64,000 bases of DNA from Myoxocephalus aenaeus (taxonomy: Eukaryota > Chordata > Actinopteri > Perciformes > Cottidae). Both the position numbers and the translations under genes were made by a program. The first letter of the stretch is position 1. Each line of letters begins with the position of its first letter. Positions 1 through 13,856 of this stretch are shown here, in pieces. The notes beneath the pieces were generated by a model. The model saw nothing but the letters and a program-made list of their open reading frames with translations. It searched no databases and was not told where the DNA came from. The stretch lies in the NCBI GenBank assembly GCA_038501785.1, contig JBAMJR010000099.1, positions 2,265,501 to 2,329,500 on the forward strand. The letters are read 5' to 3'.

Positions 1-3000
1 ATTCTGTGGTGATCATCTATACCTCATGATTGTTGATCTTGAAGGCCTGAGGCCCGAAATGTCATCTGACGCATACAGAGTCAGAGTGTGCAACTTCTTT
101 TCCCATCTCTGAGAAATATAAGACAAGGAACTAGCTTAGAGCAGTTGCTTGGATTTGTATTTGAGGTAAAGAAACCCATAAATGTATCGGACCATTTTAT
201 ATAATGTGATGGAAGGTTTGCCAGTGCCGCAGAATTATACACAAAGGCAATAAACAAATGATCTGAGGTACTTTGTTTGCAGGGAAGTCATTACAATGCA
301 AGATTATTAAATAAAATTTGATTACAAGTCATATAGCTAAATGTTTCAGCTCAATAGAGCCTTCACAGCTTGAGGAGTTATAGCTATGTGTCTTTCAGTC
401 TTTCACTGTGGGTTGTGTTTGTATGCCTCGCGTGCTTAAGTTATCATTTCATGGTTAATGAGAATTATTTATTGCATTTCCTCTGTCAATTGCCTGCCTC
501 CAATCCTCTCTCTCACTTAATCCCTCCACTTCTGTCAATCCCAGTCCTCGCCATCACACTCTCTCCGTTTCTCCTTCTCTCTCTCTGTCTGTGCAACCTG
601 CCGTCTCTCCAGATCCAATGTGGTGGAACAGCGGCTGACGTCGGCTCTTCGCTTTCCCTCTATGTTGCAGCGGGCCCTAATTGCTGGTCTCTCACACAAA
701 CAAACAAACTGTTTTATCTCTAGCTGGCCACACCACGCTTCAACAGATTCAGCAGTGGCAACTGCAGCATCCACAGTTCAACTCCCCCTCACCACCCTCT
801 GCATCCACCACAACCACCTTAAAAGGCTCCAATTAAACCATTACTGTAAGGAAGGGAGGGAGCGGGAGCAGGGAGGTGAAGAAAAATGAGGCAGAGAAAG
901 ACAGAGGCTGCATCAAAGAGAGTGAGAGGATGAGTTTGAGAAAAATAGGAAATTAAGCATTGTTTTGCTATGCAGGGAGAAAAAAAAAAGCCACAGGGAG
1001 GAAAAATATAGAGAAAGCGAATAAACAGCGTGAGATTTCTTGCTATTGCAGGAGACATATCCACCCTGTAGCACCAGTCTAAGTGTGATGCTACACAAGG
1101 AAGGAAGGAAGGAAGGAAAGAGGGGAAAAGGAGAAGAGATATTGAGGTGATTTACACTCCTTTCCGTCTTCATGTCCATGGAGCCTGAGGGTAAAGGAAA
1201 TGGCAGAAGGCAGAGGGAGATAAGAGTCTTTGTTCCACGGAGGTGTAGAGATCGTTACATTCCACTAGATAGCCTTACACTCCTGTCTAGCTTGGCCGAC
1301 TGGAAATGAAAGAGCGTATAAGTAACTGTCTGAGAAGGCCAGACGGCAAATTTTATTATGATTTTGTTGGTGGGTGCCCTTGGCTATTTTTCAGAGCCTC
1401 TCCTTGCAAACGCCCATTGAAAATATCTATAAATAGAGGCCATGGGATACAATCTTTGCTGAATAAGGCATGTATCGGAAATTGACAGTTTTAGTTAAAT
1501 ATTGCCTCCAGTAATAGCAAAACATATAGGTAAATATGACCATTTTCTTTCTGACCAAGATGAGAAAACAACACCTATCACATAAGTGTAAGGCTAGAGC
1601 CAGCAGCCGGTTATCTCAGCTTAGCATAACGAATGAAAATAGGGAGAAAAATCAAGCCTGGATCCATCCAAAAGCACTAAAATGTGTTTACCAGCAACTA
1701 TAACGCTTCGCATATGAATTCCTTACAATGTCCAGAGAATCAGGTCCGGACATTATCCAGAAGTGGTCCTTCCAAAATTGATTTTCACACTACAATGTAT
1801 TACTTTTTAATTACAGTTTTTGTTCTACTTTAAATAGAGCAAAGCTTGTTGTTTACCTCTGTTTCTAGTCACAATGCTAACCTGCTTATATTCAACAGAC
1901 AAATATGAGGTATTCATTTTGATAATAGTTAATAACTTTGGATTTACCTCTATAAAGGAAGTGAATAAGCATACACCCCAAAATGTCAAACCATTCCTGT
2001 AACATTTTACATTTATATAGGGAGCCGAAATGATGTTTCTGATACAGAGTGCAGTGTCACTTTAAAATATTCAATTACAGCCTAGAAACAATGCTCAAAC
2101 AACCCTCACCAGTGCAAAAGTTGCCAGACGTGTGCTGATTCACAGCTGCAACACAATCCTTCATTTCCACTGCTCTTGAAACCAGGAGTGACTGATGAAG
2201 CCATTCCACTATAAGTAGACAGAGGGCCGAATGTATCACCAGCCGTGTCATACAATTCATTATTGGCCTGTAGCTACCTGGAGGGCTATGATACATGATA
2301 ATACCTTCTGTTTTGTTTGTCATAAATATAGGCTCCAAGGCAATACAGAAATCAGCGTCTGAGAACTATGCTACCTATTTACCCAAGGCGGCCAAGCGTT
2401 GAGCCATCTGTGCCCGCTAGTTCATATATTCACTATCGCACCCAAAGGAGCTATACATCAGTTATAACAGGCTGAGGGCAGAGCCCGCCGTTGGCTATTA
2501 TGCAGTCAGAGCAGTGGAAAATGATACCGACTGTCTCATTCTCTGCAGCCATGCCAAAAGGTTCTCCTCGTGCAGAGGCATCTCATTCCATGTAATGGCT
2601 TGATGGTTTTACCTGGGCAACAAGTCAAGCAGAAAACACTGAGCCGTGAATTGCTCCATCTAGGAAAGTTTGCCACAAATAGGATACAGTAAGTAGGCTG
2701 TGATATGCTACACCTCAATGAAATTTATTGTAACTTGTTTGACAGTTTTGAGAAAAGCACTTAAATATGTTCTTCCATTGGCAGCCTCACATTGTGATAC
2801 TTTGGTGTGGAAAAAAAGAGAAAAAAGAAAATGATGGAGTGACTAAGGGGAAATTAATTAGCATGGGCTGTCTGTCTGTTTGTGTATCGAGGAAGGTGAG
2901 GATTCAGGGGCCACCCTGGGGCCTTTTCCAGAGTGTGTGTGTGCTGGGTAGACGGGGTTAAGGATAGAGGGCAAGATAAGATAAGAAGGACAGTGGTGGG

Positions 3001-6000
3001 TGGGGTCATTTAATTGTGTTTATACAGAGCTTTGGGGCTGTTGTAAGTGTGCATGAGTGTGTGCGTGTGTTCTGAGGGGAAGCATCTCTGTGAGTCAACA
3101 TGGCCTGGGAGTCATCTCAAGTCAGTTTGACACGAGGGAGACGGATCACTGGTGAGAAGGGTGGAGGACCAACACACACAGGACGTTCAGTGGTGTTTGT
3201 TAGCATCCTGTCTCCTTCTCCTTCAATAGCATATGTCACGGGAGAAGACGGACGAGATTTTGCCCCTAACTAAACACAAAATCACCCCCTTGTGTATTTT
3301 TAACTGCAAAGATCCAGCAATTTCCTCCTACCCACCAATTCATTCAGGCAATATGGGATGGCTGAAGGCACTGACAAGCTAAAACACCATCCCTGCTTGA
3401 GTTAATAGCAAAAAACACCCGCTAATGGACAGAATGGTTTATTACCACTTCAATCATTCCTGACATGTGTATAGCTAGTCGTTGTCTTAGCCCCCGTTTC
3501 ACAGAGGCCATTAAAGTAGCCATCTTCCAAGCTGGGGGTGGGCAGGTAAATCGGTCCCCTCTAATGCAACTCATACATAACCTGTTAGCTGTTAGGAGGT
3601 CACTGCCCTGAGGCATAGATGAATGATAATGCCTTATATTGCCTCAGTTAAGTGTTCCTATCTTATCACTTATCTGGTGTTGTTTTTGATACTGTGGAAG
3701 TGCAATATCGACAGTTAACTCCCTCGACGCAACAATAGTTCCTCTTTATGACTGCCGTCATTCCTGTGCTCTTAATTGTGGATTAATCTTCTGGATTGTT
3801 TAGACCAGATGGATAAGATTATTATTTGTTTTCTTAATTAATACTACAGCAGATACTATCACTACAAATGGCAGATGGTATGAAGTGTAAAAGGTATTTT
3901 TCACATGAAAACCATTGAAACAGAGCTGCTAAAAATCCAGCATCCAGCAGGGGGTGAGCAGTTCTGTCTGTCATGTGTTCTTGTTCTCAGGGTCCATATG
4001 AGGCAAGAAAAGGCCATAACATCTACAAAAGCAAAGACATCCAGGCGATAGATGCTTGATAGACGAAAATGTAAAAGAAAAAATCCTCACCAGATACTGC
4101 TCCCATAAACATATTCAAATAAAGTCACGTTTCGAGAGCCAACCTCTTCTCCAGATAAGCCCTGAAAAACACCACGTGCACAACCATGTGCCTTCCCATA
4201 CACACAAACAACGATCAATGACGTGCCTGTTATTGGCAATGAGAAGTATGAAGCTGAGACTAGCTGAGGCAAAGAGGGGATGAGAGATCACGATATCATC
4301 AGGGGAGAGAGAACAACATGAAGTACAGTATTCCTACCATGCCTCAGTGTTTGGCTGAAAAAGCCCACATGCACCCACAACATCAATTATGCACACAAAC
4401 ACACACACACACCAGTAATAATCATAGACAAGGCTAATCAGCTGACTCACCTGATAATGACTGTAGTGCTCAACTTTGACTAAATATGTACTGGTAAATT
4501 GCAGCATAGACACAGTTAGTCGATCAGATAATAGTCTTGTTTATTTAAAATACATAGTCATGTCTCAGTATGAAATCAGATGCTAAAAGGTGCTCCATGT
4601 GGCCCCTTTAGATCCATCCAGAGGTACAAGAGTAGAAAGACGTCAGCAATAATGGGCACAATACACGCTGGGTAAAGTATGCACAGGTGGCTCAGTCTTT
4701 ATAATCATTAGATCATTGGAACAAAAACAGAAAAGCCAACAAAGCACTATGTAGAGCATACTGTTGAAAAAGAGGGCTTGGTCTATAACTAGCCAAACCA
4801 GAACATTGTCATTCAAAGGTGTCTCATGAAAAGAAATGACTCGGCTTATGACTTGGCTTATGACTCACGCATGGGCTCTTTGGGCTTTTATAAAAGAAAA
4901 CACTGAAATACCTCCATTGTTTACAACCTCAATGATCATAAAAGAATGGTGGAGAAAGTTGAATGGCATCAAAGAGATTAATTGTAATGAATGTGTTCAT
5001 ATGCATGTGGTTTTACTGAATCAAGTTCCCACAGTATCTGGTTGAGGTAAATTGGGGAACAATGTTTCCTGTACATATCCTTTGATATGTGAAGGAAGAC
5101 AATTTAGAATATTATTGGAATAGATAAACTACAAAACCAAACAAAAGCCCTGTTCTATACTCATTAAAAACAAAGTCACGTAACCTGGCTATAATATCCA
5201 GGTTTATTTCAAATAAACAGATAAAGGAGCAATACAGCTTTTACTGTCCAATAACAGTGAGCCCTTGACGTATTGATTAATGTATCTTCCTCAAATTTAG
5301 ATGCTTCATTCATGTTTGTTGAGATAATATGACTAAACTGTTGCCGTTACCTGCAAACTATTGTAGGGAATATATATGATAATGATCAAACATTACTTAT
5401 TGCATATTAGAGGTGATTTCTCCTTCATGAGGTACTCTGATCAACACATGCCACTAAGAGGACATTTTGTTCCAAATTGCTTTTCTAAAATCCAAGTTTA
5501 AATTAAACGACTAACCCTGGCTGTGGTCATGCAAAATCAATGATGACCCACACAGGAATGTAATGAGATGTCCAAAAAGGGTTCTTGGCCAGCAACTGGC
5601 CTAAAAGTTTCAGTGATGCATATTTGCATCTACTTTTAGAGATAGAGTTTAAAGTATTTTACCTCCTCCTATACACAGGAAATGCATCCTTTCCCACCCC
5701 CCAGGATTTAGGAAAGTTGCAGAGCTGTTCTAACCTGTCTGGAGTTCTCAGAAGTCATCGAATGATACGACAAACACATTGCGGTTAGTTGCTCAATTGG
5801 CAATAAGTAAATACAGCTACAAGCATGAAGATTCAGGTGTGAATTATTGCATTTTACATGTATAATTCATCTTAAACAATTACCCTAACAATAAACCTGA
5901 TTATGAGAGGATTTTCAGCAAATCGTCTCGTAGAATTTGCAAACTAAAGCAAAGTATTTCTGTAGGTAATGGGAGAGATTTTGGACACAGACAATGGATG

Positions 6001-8968
6001 ACTTTACACTTGAGTGATTCATTTAGTGGTTTGTGACATGGATTCACAAAGCATAAATATATTGTAAACACACTTGGCTTGTGGGTTCGCTAACATTGCC
6101 TATCTTGTAAAACGACATTAGCCATCCGACTGTTAGCAAGTTAACAGCGCCAAACCCAGCTGACTTCTGGACCAGGTGTTTTGAATACAGATTGAAGGAA
6201 AGCAATGAAAAACACTGTTTTTTTTACTGACTTAAAATTACAGTGTGATTATTTTGTACTATACAGGGCCTAATTAAAATAATATGCAGCAGACTAATGT
6301 AGGGAATTAACAAAATGTAGTACTAGTTTTGTAAGCGTGACCTATGAATGAATTACGCAGAAGAGTAAACATAGCATTAATTATTATTTAAGCGTAACTG
6401 AGTGTCATGTAGCTTATTCAGTCTTAATGGCCCACAATGTTGTGTTACAAACACACATTTTATTCTTGTCAGACAAAAGGTTTAGCACTTCTCAGCACTT
6501 CCACTTGCCGCCCCCATCAACACAAAGACAATTCTTTAGATGAGGTCTGCACAGTTGAGCTGATTGAAAACACACTTTATAGATATAATTCAAAAGTACA
6601 TCTCTGAATTTAGTCTGGATTTATTCAGCCCAAAGCCCTGAGTTCAAAATTGGCATAAAACATTTTTTCCTCACATGCTTAGCATTATTTCACAAGCTTG
6701 ACCAAGAATACCCAAACTTGACAGTTAAACATATTAGGCAGCTGCAAAATTGAAAGGATATTCGTCAAAGGTTTTTGATAGGGCAAGGAAGGAAATGAAA
6801 TAATGTAGCATGTATTTTTAAAACAAATGATCCGGCCTTGAAATAACAAAGAGCTTTCACATTTAACCTCAAGCAGGTCCATATGTGAGGTTTTGCAGAC
6901 ATGATTTAATAATTATTTACAATCATCTGATGTTTTTATAGCGGCACAATACCCCTCACTTATTGTCTGCCAACATTTTGATCCTGCTTACTATACTTGG
7001 TCTAATGTACTCATTCGTGCTGAGAACAGAATTGAAGCAACGGGCTTTCCAGTTGTGTCACTCTTTCTTTCACGCCTCAACCTGAACTCTAACGCCGTGT
7101 GTCAGGCTTTTAATTTGCTCTTCTTTGAGAGGTGAGATTGGAGGGCGTTCGCTGGGGGAAATCGATGGGAAAACGGGATGGAATCTGCTGAGTGGATCAG
7201 AGCGAATGAAGTCAGCTCTCGTGGGCATAAAGGGAACATTGGAATGAGAAAGTCTGGACAATGTTTTTAACTTCTTCCAAGAGGCTGACGACGGCAATCT
7301 GCTCTCCCAAATTCCTTTGGTGAATGTGCTCGCAAGATTAATTTCTTGTTATTTAGAATGGATCGCTTCTTTATGGACTTGTGCTTGATTCCATTCGGGC
7401 CTGCCTCCCTGCTGTCTTCCAACGGCACCACAGATTCCAAACACAGGAGTTTGATTTCAAGAAGGGAGTCCGACTGGATACTGCTGTTGGCTTGGGAAGA
7501 GGCGTTCCTTCTTGTTGCGGACGTGGTTTTGAGATAACACCTTGAACATACTTTTTTATTTTTTATTATTATTTTTCAAAGATGCTCTTAATCACCAACA
7601 GCCGTCTGTAGTTTAATTAGGGATCAAACTTTGGCGCACAGGCAATGTTCAAGTGTATGCATGTAACTCAGTTAAAGCTTGTTTGGTCAGGCATGTAGAA
7701 TTATATCAAGGAAGGAAATGACTGAACACCAGTTGATCTTTTCATCTGTTTGTTAAAACATTACTGGAATCAATTCATTCCTGGTATGTTAATGAATGTT
7801 TGAGGTACAGTAAAGGCTGTTGGCGCTGCTAAAGCAAAACAAAGTCGGTAACAGAGTGTGTTTTGGCTAGTGTGTAAGGAAGGTGGGGAGAGCAAATTTC
7901 ACTTTCACCGAATTCCAGGTCTTACATTTCCATCATGTAATCAGTTACAGGTGTTATCCTCTGTGTGTATTGCTTCACTAGGTCCTTCATTTTTACAAAG
8001 GAAATTGCTCCACTTTTTGACCCCAAACTCTTTGCTCTGGACAGTATTGAAGATTATCCCCATTTAGCCGGAGAGCTCTGCCAGTAACAAGCTCTCTCTT
8101 TCTGTCATCAGACAGTGTGTCATCATCACTGCCCACCGCTACAGCACCGGACACCCTGTGATGTGCTGTCGCCTGCTCGGCCTGTCTGTGTCACAGCAAC
8201 CCGTTGTACGTCTAAGCCTCTGCCAACGTGACACACTGCACTGTCACTGAATCGTTTGGAGCTCTCATTTTTCCTTACAGCATTTACTCCCCCTTGCATC
8301 AACTGCTCGCTCAAGATTTCACTTTCTCCTCCTCCCATGTCTCTCATGCCTACATCTCCTGTTAGTCATTATTTGGGTTGATTCCTTGCATCCTTATATG
8401 CTTATATTTTGAGGAACAGAACAGACAAAAATCTTTTGGTTGGTCATTTTTTGCTGACAGTAATTCTGCATTTCGATTTGAGACGCAATAATAATGGGTA
8501 CTACTCAGTCACACAAACTATGATGGCCTGCGGTTAATGAAGCTTTCCCAATGAGAACCAGCTCCGCTCAGAGCTCATCCAATTGGGGACATTTAAAGTA
8601 CCAGTCACTAATGTTTATGCTCCCCAGTGAAGCAATTTTGCCTCCGACTGAGTACTATGAATCATCCCCACTGTCATTTCACTCATCAGTGATAAATATG
8701 ATGTTCATAAATATGTCACACTCTGCCTGCTTACTGTTATATTAGTGGTATGCAGGTGAGTTGAATCGAAAAAATGTGTCACTTACACTTTATTCTTTCT
8801 GTTTGAATGGTGCTGGTGTTATGAAACAGGATTTTACCTTCTGAATGTTACATATTCTGCAATTTGATGATCATCCTGGCATGTATTTATTTCCTCCATC
8901 GTTATTCATTACCTTGGTCTAGCAGCAAAGTTGGAATGCAAGACTGCAAGTTATTGTGCACACCACAT
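1..8968. other. Unique non-coding DNA, no gene recognised
   Basis: I find no open frame with recognisable protein features, no tRNA or other RNA gene, and no transposon ends in this stretch. The open frames present are short and low in complexity or lack any family motif. Local features are a purine-rich tract (listed separately), a short (CA)n near 4400, and scattered AT-rich motifs such as TAATTA. It reads as intergenic or intronic vertebrate DNA. Divergent old repeats may have escaped notice by eye. Confidence 0.6.
835..1150 (+). repeat. Purine-rich tract with (GGAA)n core
   Basis: The plus strand is strongly biased to A and G over about 300 bases, with a perfect run of GGAA units at about 1099-1119. 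Open frames read on the minus strand here are Phe/Ser/Leu-rich artefacts of the polypyrimidine complement. Polypurine tracts of this kind can adopt triplex structures, but nothing in the sequence shows a function. Confidence 0.7.
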
Positions 8969-8981
8969 AGTAAGCAATCAT

Positions 8982-9093
8982 CCATCCATCCATCCATTAT
9001 CCGAACCGCTCATCCTATTTAGGGTCGCGGGGCGCTGGAGCCCAGCTGACATTGGGCGAAGGCAGGGACAGGTCGCCAGTCTATCGCAGGGCA
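8982..9093 (-). mobile_element. 5'-truncated teleost tRNA-type SINE, tail part only
   Basis: Read on the minus strand this is the 3' part of the common teleost SINE: a body containing CGACCTGTCCC and GGGTCGCGGGGCGCTGGAGCC-like blocks, followed by an (ATGG)n tail, seen on the plus strand as CCATCCATCCATCC at the left end. The copy is flanked by a perfect 13-bp target-site duplication AGTAAGCAATCAT at 8969-8981 and 9094-9106. A long duplication, 5' truncation and a simple-repeat tail are the marks of LINE-driven retrotransposition. The tRNA-like head is missing, but two other copies in the window keep it (near 50.4 and 55.4 kb). Confidence 0.85.
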
Positions 9094-9106
9094 AGTAAGC
9101 AATCAT

Positions 9107-9378
9107 ACATATTAAATGTAGCGTATCCACAAACGGAGGCAAAGTCATGGAGTTAACTTCAAATCACAAGAGATATCTGGTGGAGATAAATGAGCAAATA
9201 GTGTAACAGGTAATATAAACAAGTATTTGTCTAAAGGAGTGCCATCATGGTAAATCAATAGCCTCAGTCAAAGCAATTAGAGTCCTCCACTAAAGCAACA
9301 GATATGCTTGCAACCTACTGTAAATGGCATTGCGCCATGATACCATTATCCTGCCGTTTTAATGATACTCCCCTATCG
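9107..9378. other. Short unique spacer
   Basis: No gene or repeat is recognised between the truncated SINE and the LINE 3' end. Confidence 0.5.
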
Positions 9379-9779
9379 TCTCTGTCACCCCCAGCTATTT
9401 TAATTTTTAATTTTTAATTTTAACTCTTAATTTTTATTTTTATTTTCTCTTCTTTATTTTTATTTCTCTTTACCATTCACTCCTCTGCACACCGCATACT
9501 TAAACACTCGTCACTTTAACATACACTTTAACTTAAATACACATGTCACTTTAACGTACATTCACATTAACGTATCTGTTGACTGAGCACTTGCTTATCT
9601 TACACATATTTTAATACCAATTGCACTGTTGTTTTCGTTGATTGTTGATTGTTGATTGTTGTTTGTCTCGTCTTACGTCCCATGTCCATGTCCAATGTAT
9701 GCACCTTCCGCCTCAAAAAATTCCTCGTTTGTGTGAAAACATTCCTGGCAAATAAACGGTTTCTGATTTCTGATTCTGA
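9379..9779 (+). mobile_element. LINE 3' UTR fragment with (TTCTGA)n tail
   Basis: This segment is nearly collinear with 36588-37006. Both share a TCTGTCACCCCCAGC start, AT-rich TTTTAATTTTTA blocks, a TTGATTGTTGATTGTTG stretch, an AATAAA signal (AATAAACGG) and a terminal TTCTGA repeat. The second copy keeps the end of a reverse-transcriptase reading frame just upstream, which identifies both as 3' ends of one LINE family, probably in the L2/Rex1/CR1 group judging from the C-terminal peptide and tail. Here only the untranslated part is left. Small frames such as that at 9649-9849 lie inside the UTR and are not genes. Confidence 0.8.
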
Positions 9780-11750
9780 ACTCACTAATGATCAAACTGG
9801 AACTGTACACAAACACATAAAACCACTCAACTCTGCACTTAATAACTAGCCGAGTTTCTTCGGAGGGTTTATAAAACCGCGCTAAACATATAGTGTCTCC
9901 ATTTCTCACGCAACAACGGGAAGCTAATTATTTCAGCATTGTGCATGAAGACGGTTGCTGCATGGCTGTTCACAGCATGGGAGCTCCTTTGATGTCGCAA
10001 ATCTGTCCACTCGTCAGACTCAGACTCCAGACTGCTAATGATTATTTGGCTCTGGGTGGCTCAGTCATTCTTCAGCACGCTCATATGATAAGGCAACCAC
10101 AGGACAAACAAGTTGGGCATACAGACCTGCCTGCAACACTGCTTCATCGCAAATACACTCTTTGATAAATTTTGCCATAGTTTGTTGTATTGAATATAAC
10201 GGCAGCGATCCTTGTCTGCGTACTTGCTGTGAGTATACGTTGTATACTTTATAATGTGAAACGGGCATCTGGGTTCCCGTGCAAATAGCTCACGGGCAGT
10301 GTTCAAATGGCAAACCGGTTCCAAGTTTAATCTTACAAAGTGTGGGATGTTTCCAGCTGGTGAACCAGCGGTAACACGAGGTCTCCACTGCGCTGTGCTC
10401 TGCAATGTGCTTTGTAAAGCGACACTTAAAGGATGTCTGTGAGCCTCCCTTCCTGTCAGAGCCAGCAGTCCACTTGAGACTCAAGTACCAACACGCATTT
10501 CACACAACCACCCAAAATAACCCAAGCAGGTTGGCGCAGCGCACCCCCACAGTGACCACGCAAGGGACTGCCATTTACAGGGACGTGTACGAGAGAACCA
10601 CCAGGACACAAACACTTTTGTACAAGGTTTGTTTTAATTAGTTATTTTTCCATTAGCTGCTTAATAAGCTTGCAATATAAAATCTTAACTCAATTTTCTC
10701 GGGGGGGCGGTTTCAGTCTAAGAAATATGTATGTATATTATTCTAAACTGCTGCTGTGAATTGGGCCACTGCTGAATGGCAGTGTTTTGAAGTGCTACTA
10801 CAAATGCGTAATCAGTGCCGTCAGCTTATAGAGTGGCTTTGTATCACATTACCCAGTGGCAGGCGTGTTGTAAAAAAAGAAAAAGCCCGCTTTTCTAGGG
10901 TTATTCTGGGGCTTTTGTATTATAATGGCTGCAGGCAAGTGGACTGCTGCCTTCTCAGCTTGCTGTCAGCCTCTCAATTGAATTACTCTAGTGTTTTATC
11001 CCTCACTGTTCCCTGCTTGTAATGAAATTAATGCCACTTTAATTTGCGCCACCCTCTTGTTAGGTCTAGGGATGCAGAATGAATGTGGCATTGTTTGACT
11101 GCAGGACACGGCGGAGAAAAACAACACGTTAACTGACTTGTAAATTGATCTTATAAAGTGTCTTTCCGGGATGCTGAAATTGCTCCAGCAGTGTAGTCAG
11201 TCAGTTCTTTTTTCGCTCAGCTCAGCACCCATGGTTTCATCATACGTCCATTAGTTTCCAATTGTTGCCATAAACCCTGTCACAGAATTAGAAGTTTGGT
11301 GGGGCTCCTCACTGAAGGAGTATGATGTACCTCAACTCAGTGTCAGGTGATCCACTGAATCATTCAGTGTTCAAATCAATGTTACATCTTCAGTGCATTC
11401 ATTCTCACAAATGCAGCAGCTCATTGATCACTCTGCCCCCTCCCATCACTGCTTCAGTCTCTCAAAGCAGAAGGGGGAAAATATGTATTTTCAAAGCAAA
11501 ATGAGCAGAGCTATTATTCTGCATGCTGACAACCAATCAATTCCACTACAGTGTTTTCTGTCTTCAGCTGGAGGAGATGCTCGATAAAATGAGCAAGATA
11601 AACCGGGCATGTGAATTTGGCTGTCAAAGCTCCCCTACAGATGGACATTTTATGAATAGGAGTGAAAGCCAGTATGTGTGACAGCTGTGTATGTATGCGC
11701 ACACTCCCTAAATCCTAAGGCAACTTTGAATAATTGTAGTTTCACATGAA

Positions 11751-11752
<2 letters not shown>

Positions 11753-11807
<55 letters not shown>
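11753..11807 (+). repeat. (GT)n microsatellite
   Basis: An essentially uninterrupted GT dinucleotide run of about 27 units. Such runs are typically length-polymorphic. Confidence 0.97.
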
Positions 11808-11809
<2 letters not shown>

Positions 11810-12081
11810 TGACCCTGATGAGTACTAATGATGAAAGCCGTTGAAGAATTGTTGTAACAGGAAACAATCTTTAAAGTCTGCTTCTAGAATCACATCAAAC
11901 ATGTATTTATTCCCACAAAATCAGTTATTGTTTCTCTAATTGTATTATTGGCACATATAGAGGAAATGCCCCCCAAAAAAGGCAGTGAACTGATAATGTC
12001 CCAGTAATTGTCCAGGTTTCGCAGCAGTCTCACCTGCTCCTCACAGCTGGTCAAACTGGGTGGAGTCAAGCCCCACTGAGT

Positions 12082-12109
12082 CTCTCTCTCTCACTCACTC
12101 ACACACACA

Positions 12110-12155
<46 letters not shown>
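12082..12155 (+). repeat. Compound (TC)n(AC)n microsatellite
   Basis: TCTCTCTC and CACTCACTC repeats lead into an AC run of about 22 units at 12112-12155. Confidence 0.95.
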
Positions 12156-12156
<1 letters not shown>

Positions 12157-12336
12157 CCATCTGCTTCTGTTTTCCACACTTTTGCACAATGACTTAGTTA
12201 AACCAGCCATATTATAATTGCTTGTCTCTAATGGTGTGTCAGTCAAAATCAATCAGATGCTTAATTCAATGACTTCAGTGACTCGTGTAAAGCTTGTGCA
12301 CTTACCCAGTAAAGTTTACATTTGGATCTACAGTAC

Positions 12337-12687
12337 TGTAACACCCTGTTTTCTATGCGTGGGTTTTTCCAGTGTTTCCTGATTGTTTATTCCCTTCACC
12401 TGTTCTCGTTCCAGGTGCCTTTCCCCTGTGTGGTTGTAAAGCCTCGCCCTCATTGTTTCCACCTGTGCCTCATTGCCTGCCTTCCCCTGTGTATTTAGTC
12501 TGTGTCTTTCCGTTGTCAGTTGCGGGTTTGTCTTCTTTATAACCTGTGTTTACGTCGCCTTCGAGGCGGTGTCCTGTATTGATTTTGTACCTTTGCCTGA
12601 AGTAAAGGTCTTAGCTTTCGCCTCACCTTGACTCCTGTCGGTTCCTCTGCGCTTGAGTTTTGGCCCCCACCACACCCGGTCGTGACA
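12337..12687 (+). mobile_element. Solo LTR, Gypsy-type (LTR-like repeat)
   Basis: The segment begins TGTAACACC and ends GGTCGTGACA, so it has TG...CA ends, and it contains the CCTGATTG, CACCTGTTC and CTCATTGTTTCCACCTG blocks seen in three other places in the window (22.9-23.2, 27.6-29.5 and 38.8-39.0 kb). A TATTTAG motif inside could be the LTR promoter box. No internal coding region follows, so this would be a solo LTR. The flanking 4-5 bases do not match, so the TSD is lost or the ends are slightly misplaced. The Gypsy assignment rests on the related 22.9-kb copy, which leads into a gag-like start. Confidence 0.65.
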
Positions 12688-13856
12688 TGTTTTAAAAGGA
12701 TGTATGACACAAAAACTTATCATTGCTTGATGAAAGTGTCATCTATCTTAATGAATGGACACTACTCGGGTTTAAACTATGTTCTCGAAGGGTAGCTTCC
12801 CGGTGGCATTTGTTTACCTAATTAAATAATGAGCCATCTCGAGTGGGACAGGTGAGCAAAGCAGACGGTCGAGGGTTTCTTCTTCCATTCCCATGGAGAA
12901 ACTTGCATCCAGAAGCCTGGCACTAATGATTTAATTAACATGGCTAACGGGGCATCGGTACACCTGTTCACAGGCGTTCCAGCAGATACCTTGGTAACCT
13001 TGAGACAGCGGTTTGAGGCCCCTGCCAACACCACTTTTGTATGGCTGCCGTTTTAGCTCTTGTGCAGTTTTATTAAAAGCTACAGTGCGTGACGTTGAAT
13101 TTTTTTCTCCAAGCACAGAACATAGTGTATGTGCTGTTCTGAGTCAAAATAGCTTCTTGGTTTTGTGCCACAATAATCTCAGTTTTATCACACTAGGCTA
13201 CACTGAGAAGGTGTCAATGTAATGTTCTTTTTCTCAAAACTAAACACGTCAAATGAAAAATCTATGATTTGTATCGCTCGCCAAGTCCAGGTGGGAGATT
13301 TGCACAGAATCCTAGACTAGCAGATTTCTGGGGTTTTCCACATGGAAGAGATAAATGAGTTTCATGTTTAACCAGCTACAACAAAACATCTTAAAATCTA
13401 TTTTTATTATATAATGCACTGTCTGATCTGACTGTTTCAGAAGAAATTACACCCTGCAAAATGCACATGAAGTCTGCCTCTTGCTTTTTTGTCCCTCTTC
13501 TTTACAACAGTTGAAGAGCTGGAATTTCTCAGGTCCTCATGCTTTTTGAATTGATGTTTTGCATTGCTCTGATTGTGTCTCTCTCTGGACCCATTATATG
13601 CATGCTGTAATGGTCTGTAACTTGTCAAGAGGGCCTATCTGTCTCCTCGCCCCCTCATCTGACAGCCTCACTGGTGTTTCCCCCCTTTCTGCCTCAGAAT
13701 GTGATCGATAGCCCCTGAGCTCCCACCCCACTGTCTTCGCAGGTTGATACCATTAAGGGATGAAAAATGCTCTATCGAACCAAGCAATCTTCAACCCTAA
13801 ACTGATTAGTTCAAAACTGTGCACACAAATTGAATTGTACAGATGTACGTGTGAAT
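12688..13856. other. Unique non-coding DNA, possible conserved element
   Basis: No gene recognised. The part at about 12820-13010 contains homeodomain-type motifs (TGATTTAATTAA) in balanced-composition sequence, which is a common look for developmental enhancers, but conservation cannot be judged from one genome. Confidence 0.4.

Larger units (their letters stand above)
9780..12336. other. Unique non-coding DNA with two microsatellites
   Basis: Open frames here (for example 114 codons on the minus strand at 10061-10405) show no domain motif, signal peptide or splice context, and overlap other frames, so I do not call genes. The stretch holds the (GT)n run at 11753-11807 and the (AC)n run at 12112-12155. 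Confidence 0.5.

Noticed and set aside
12333..12691. A target duplication for the LTR at 12337-12687
   Set aside because: The flanks GTAC and TGTT do not match, so no TSD is claimed.
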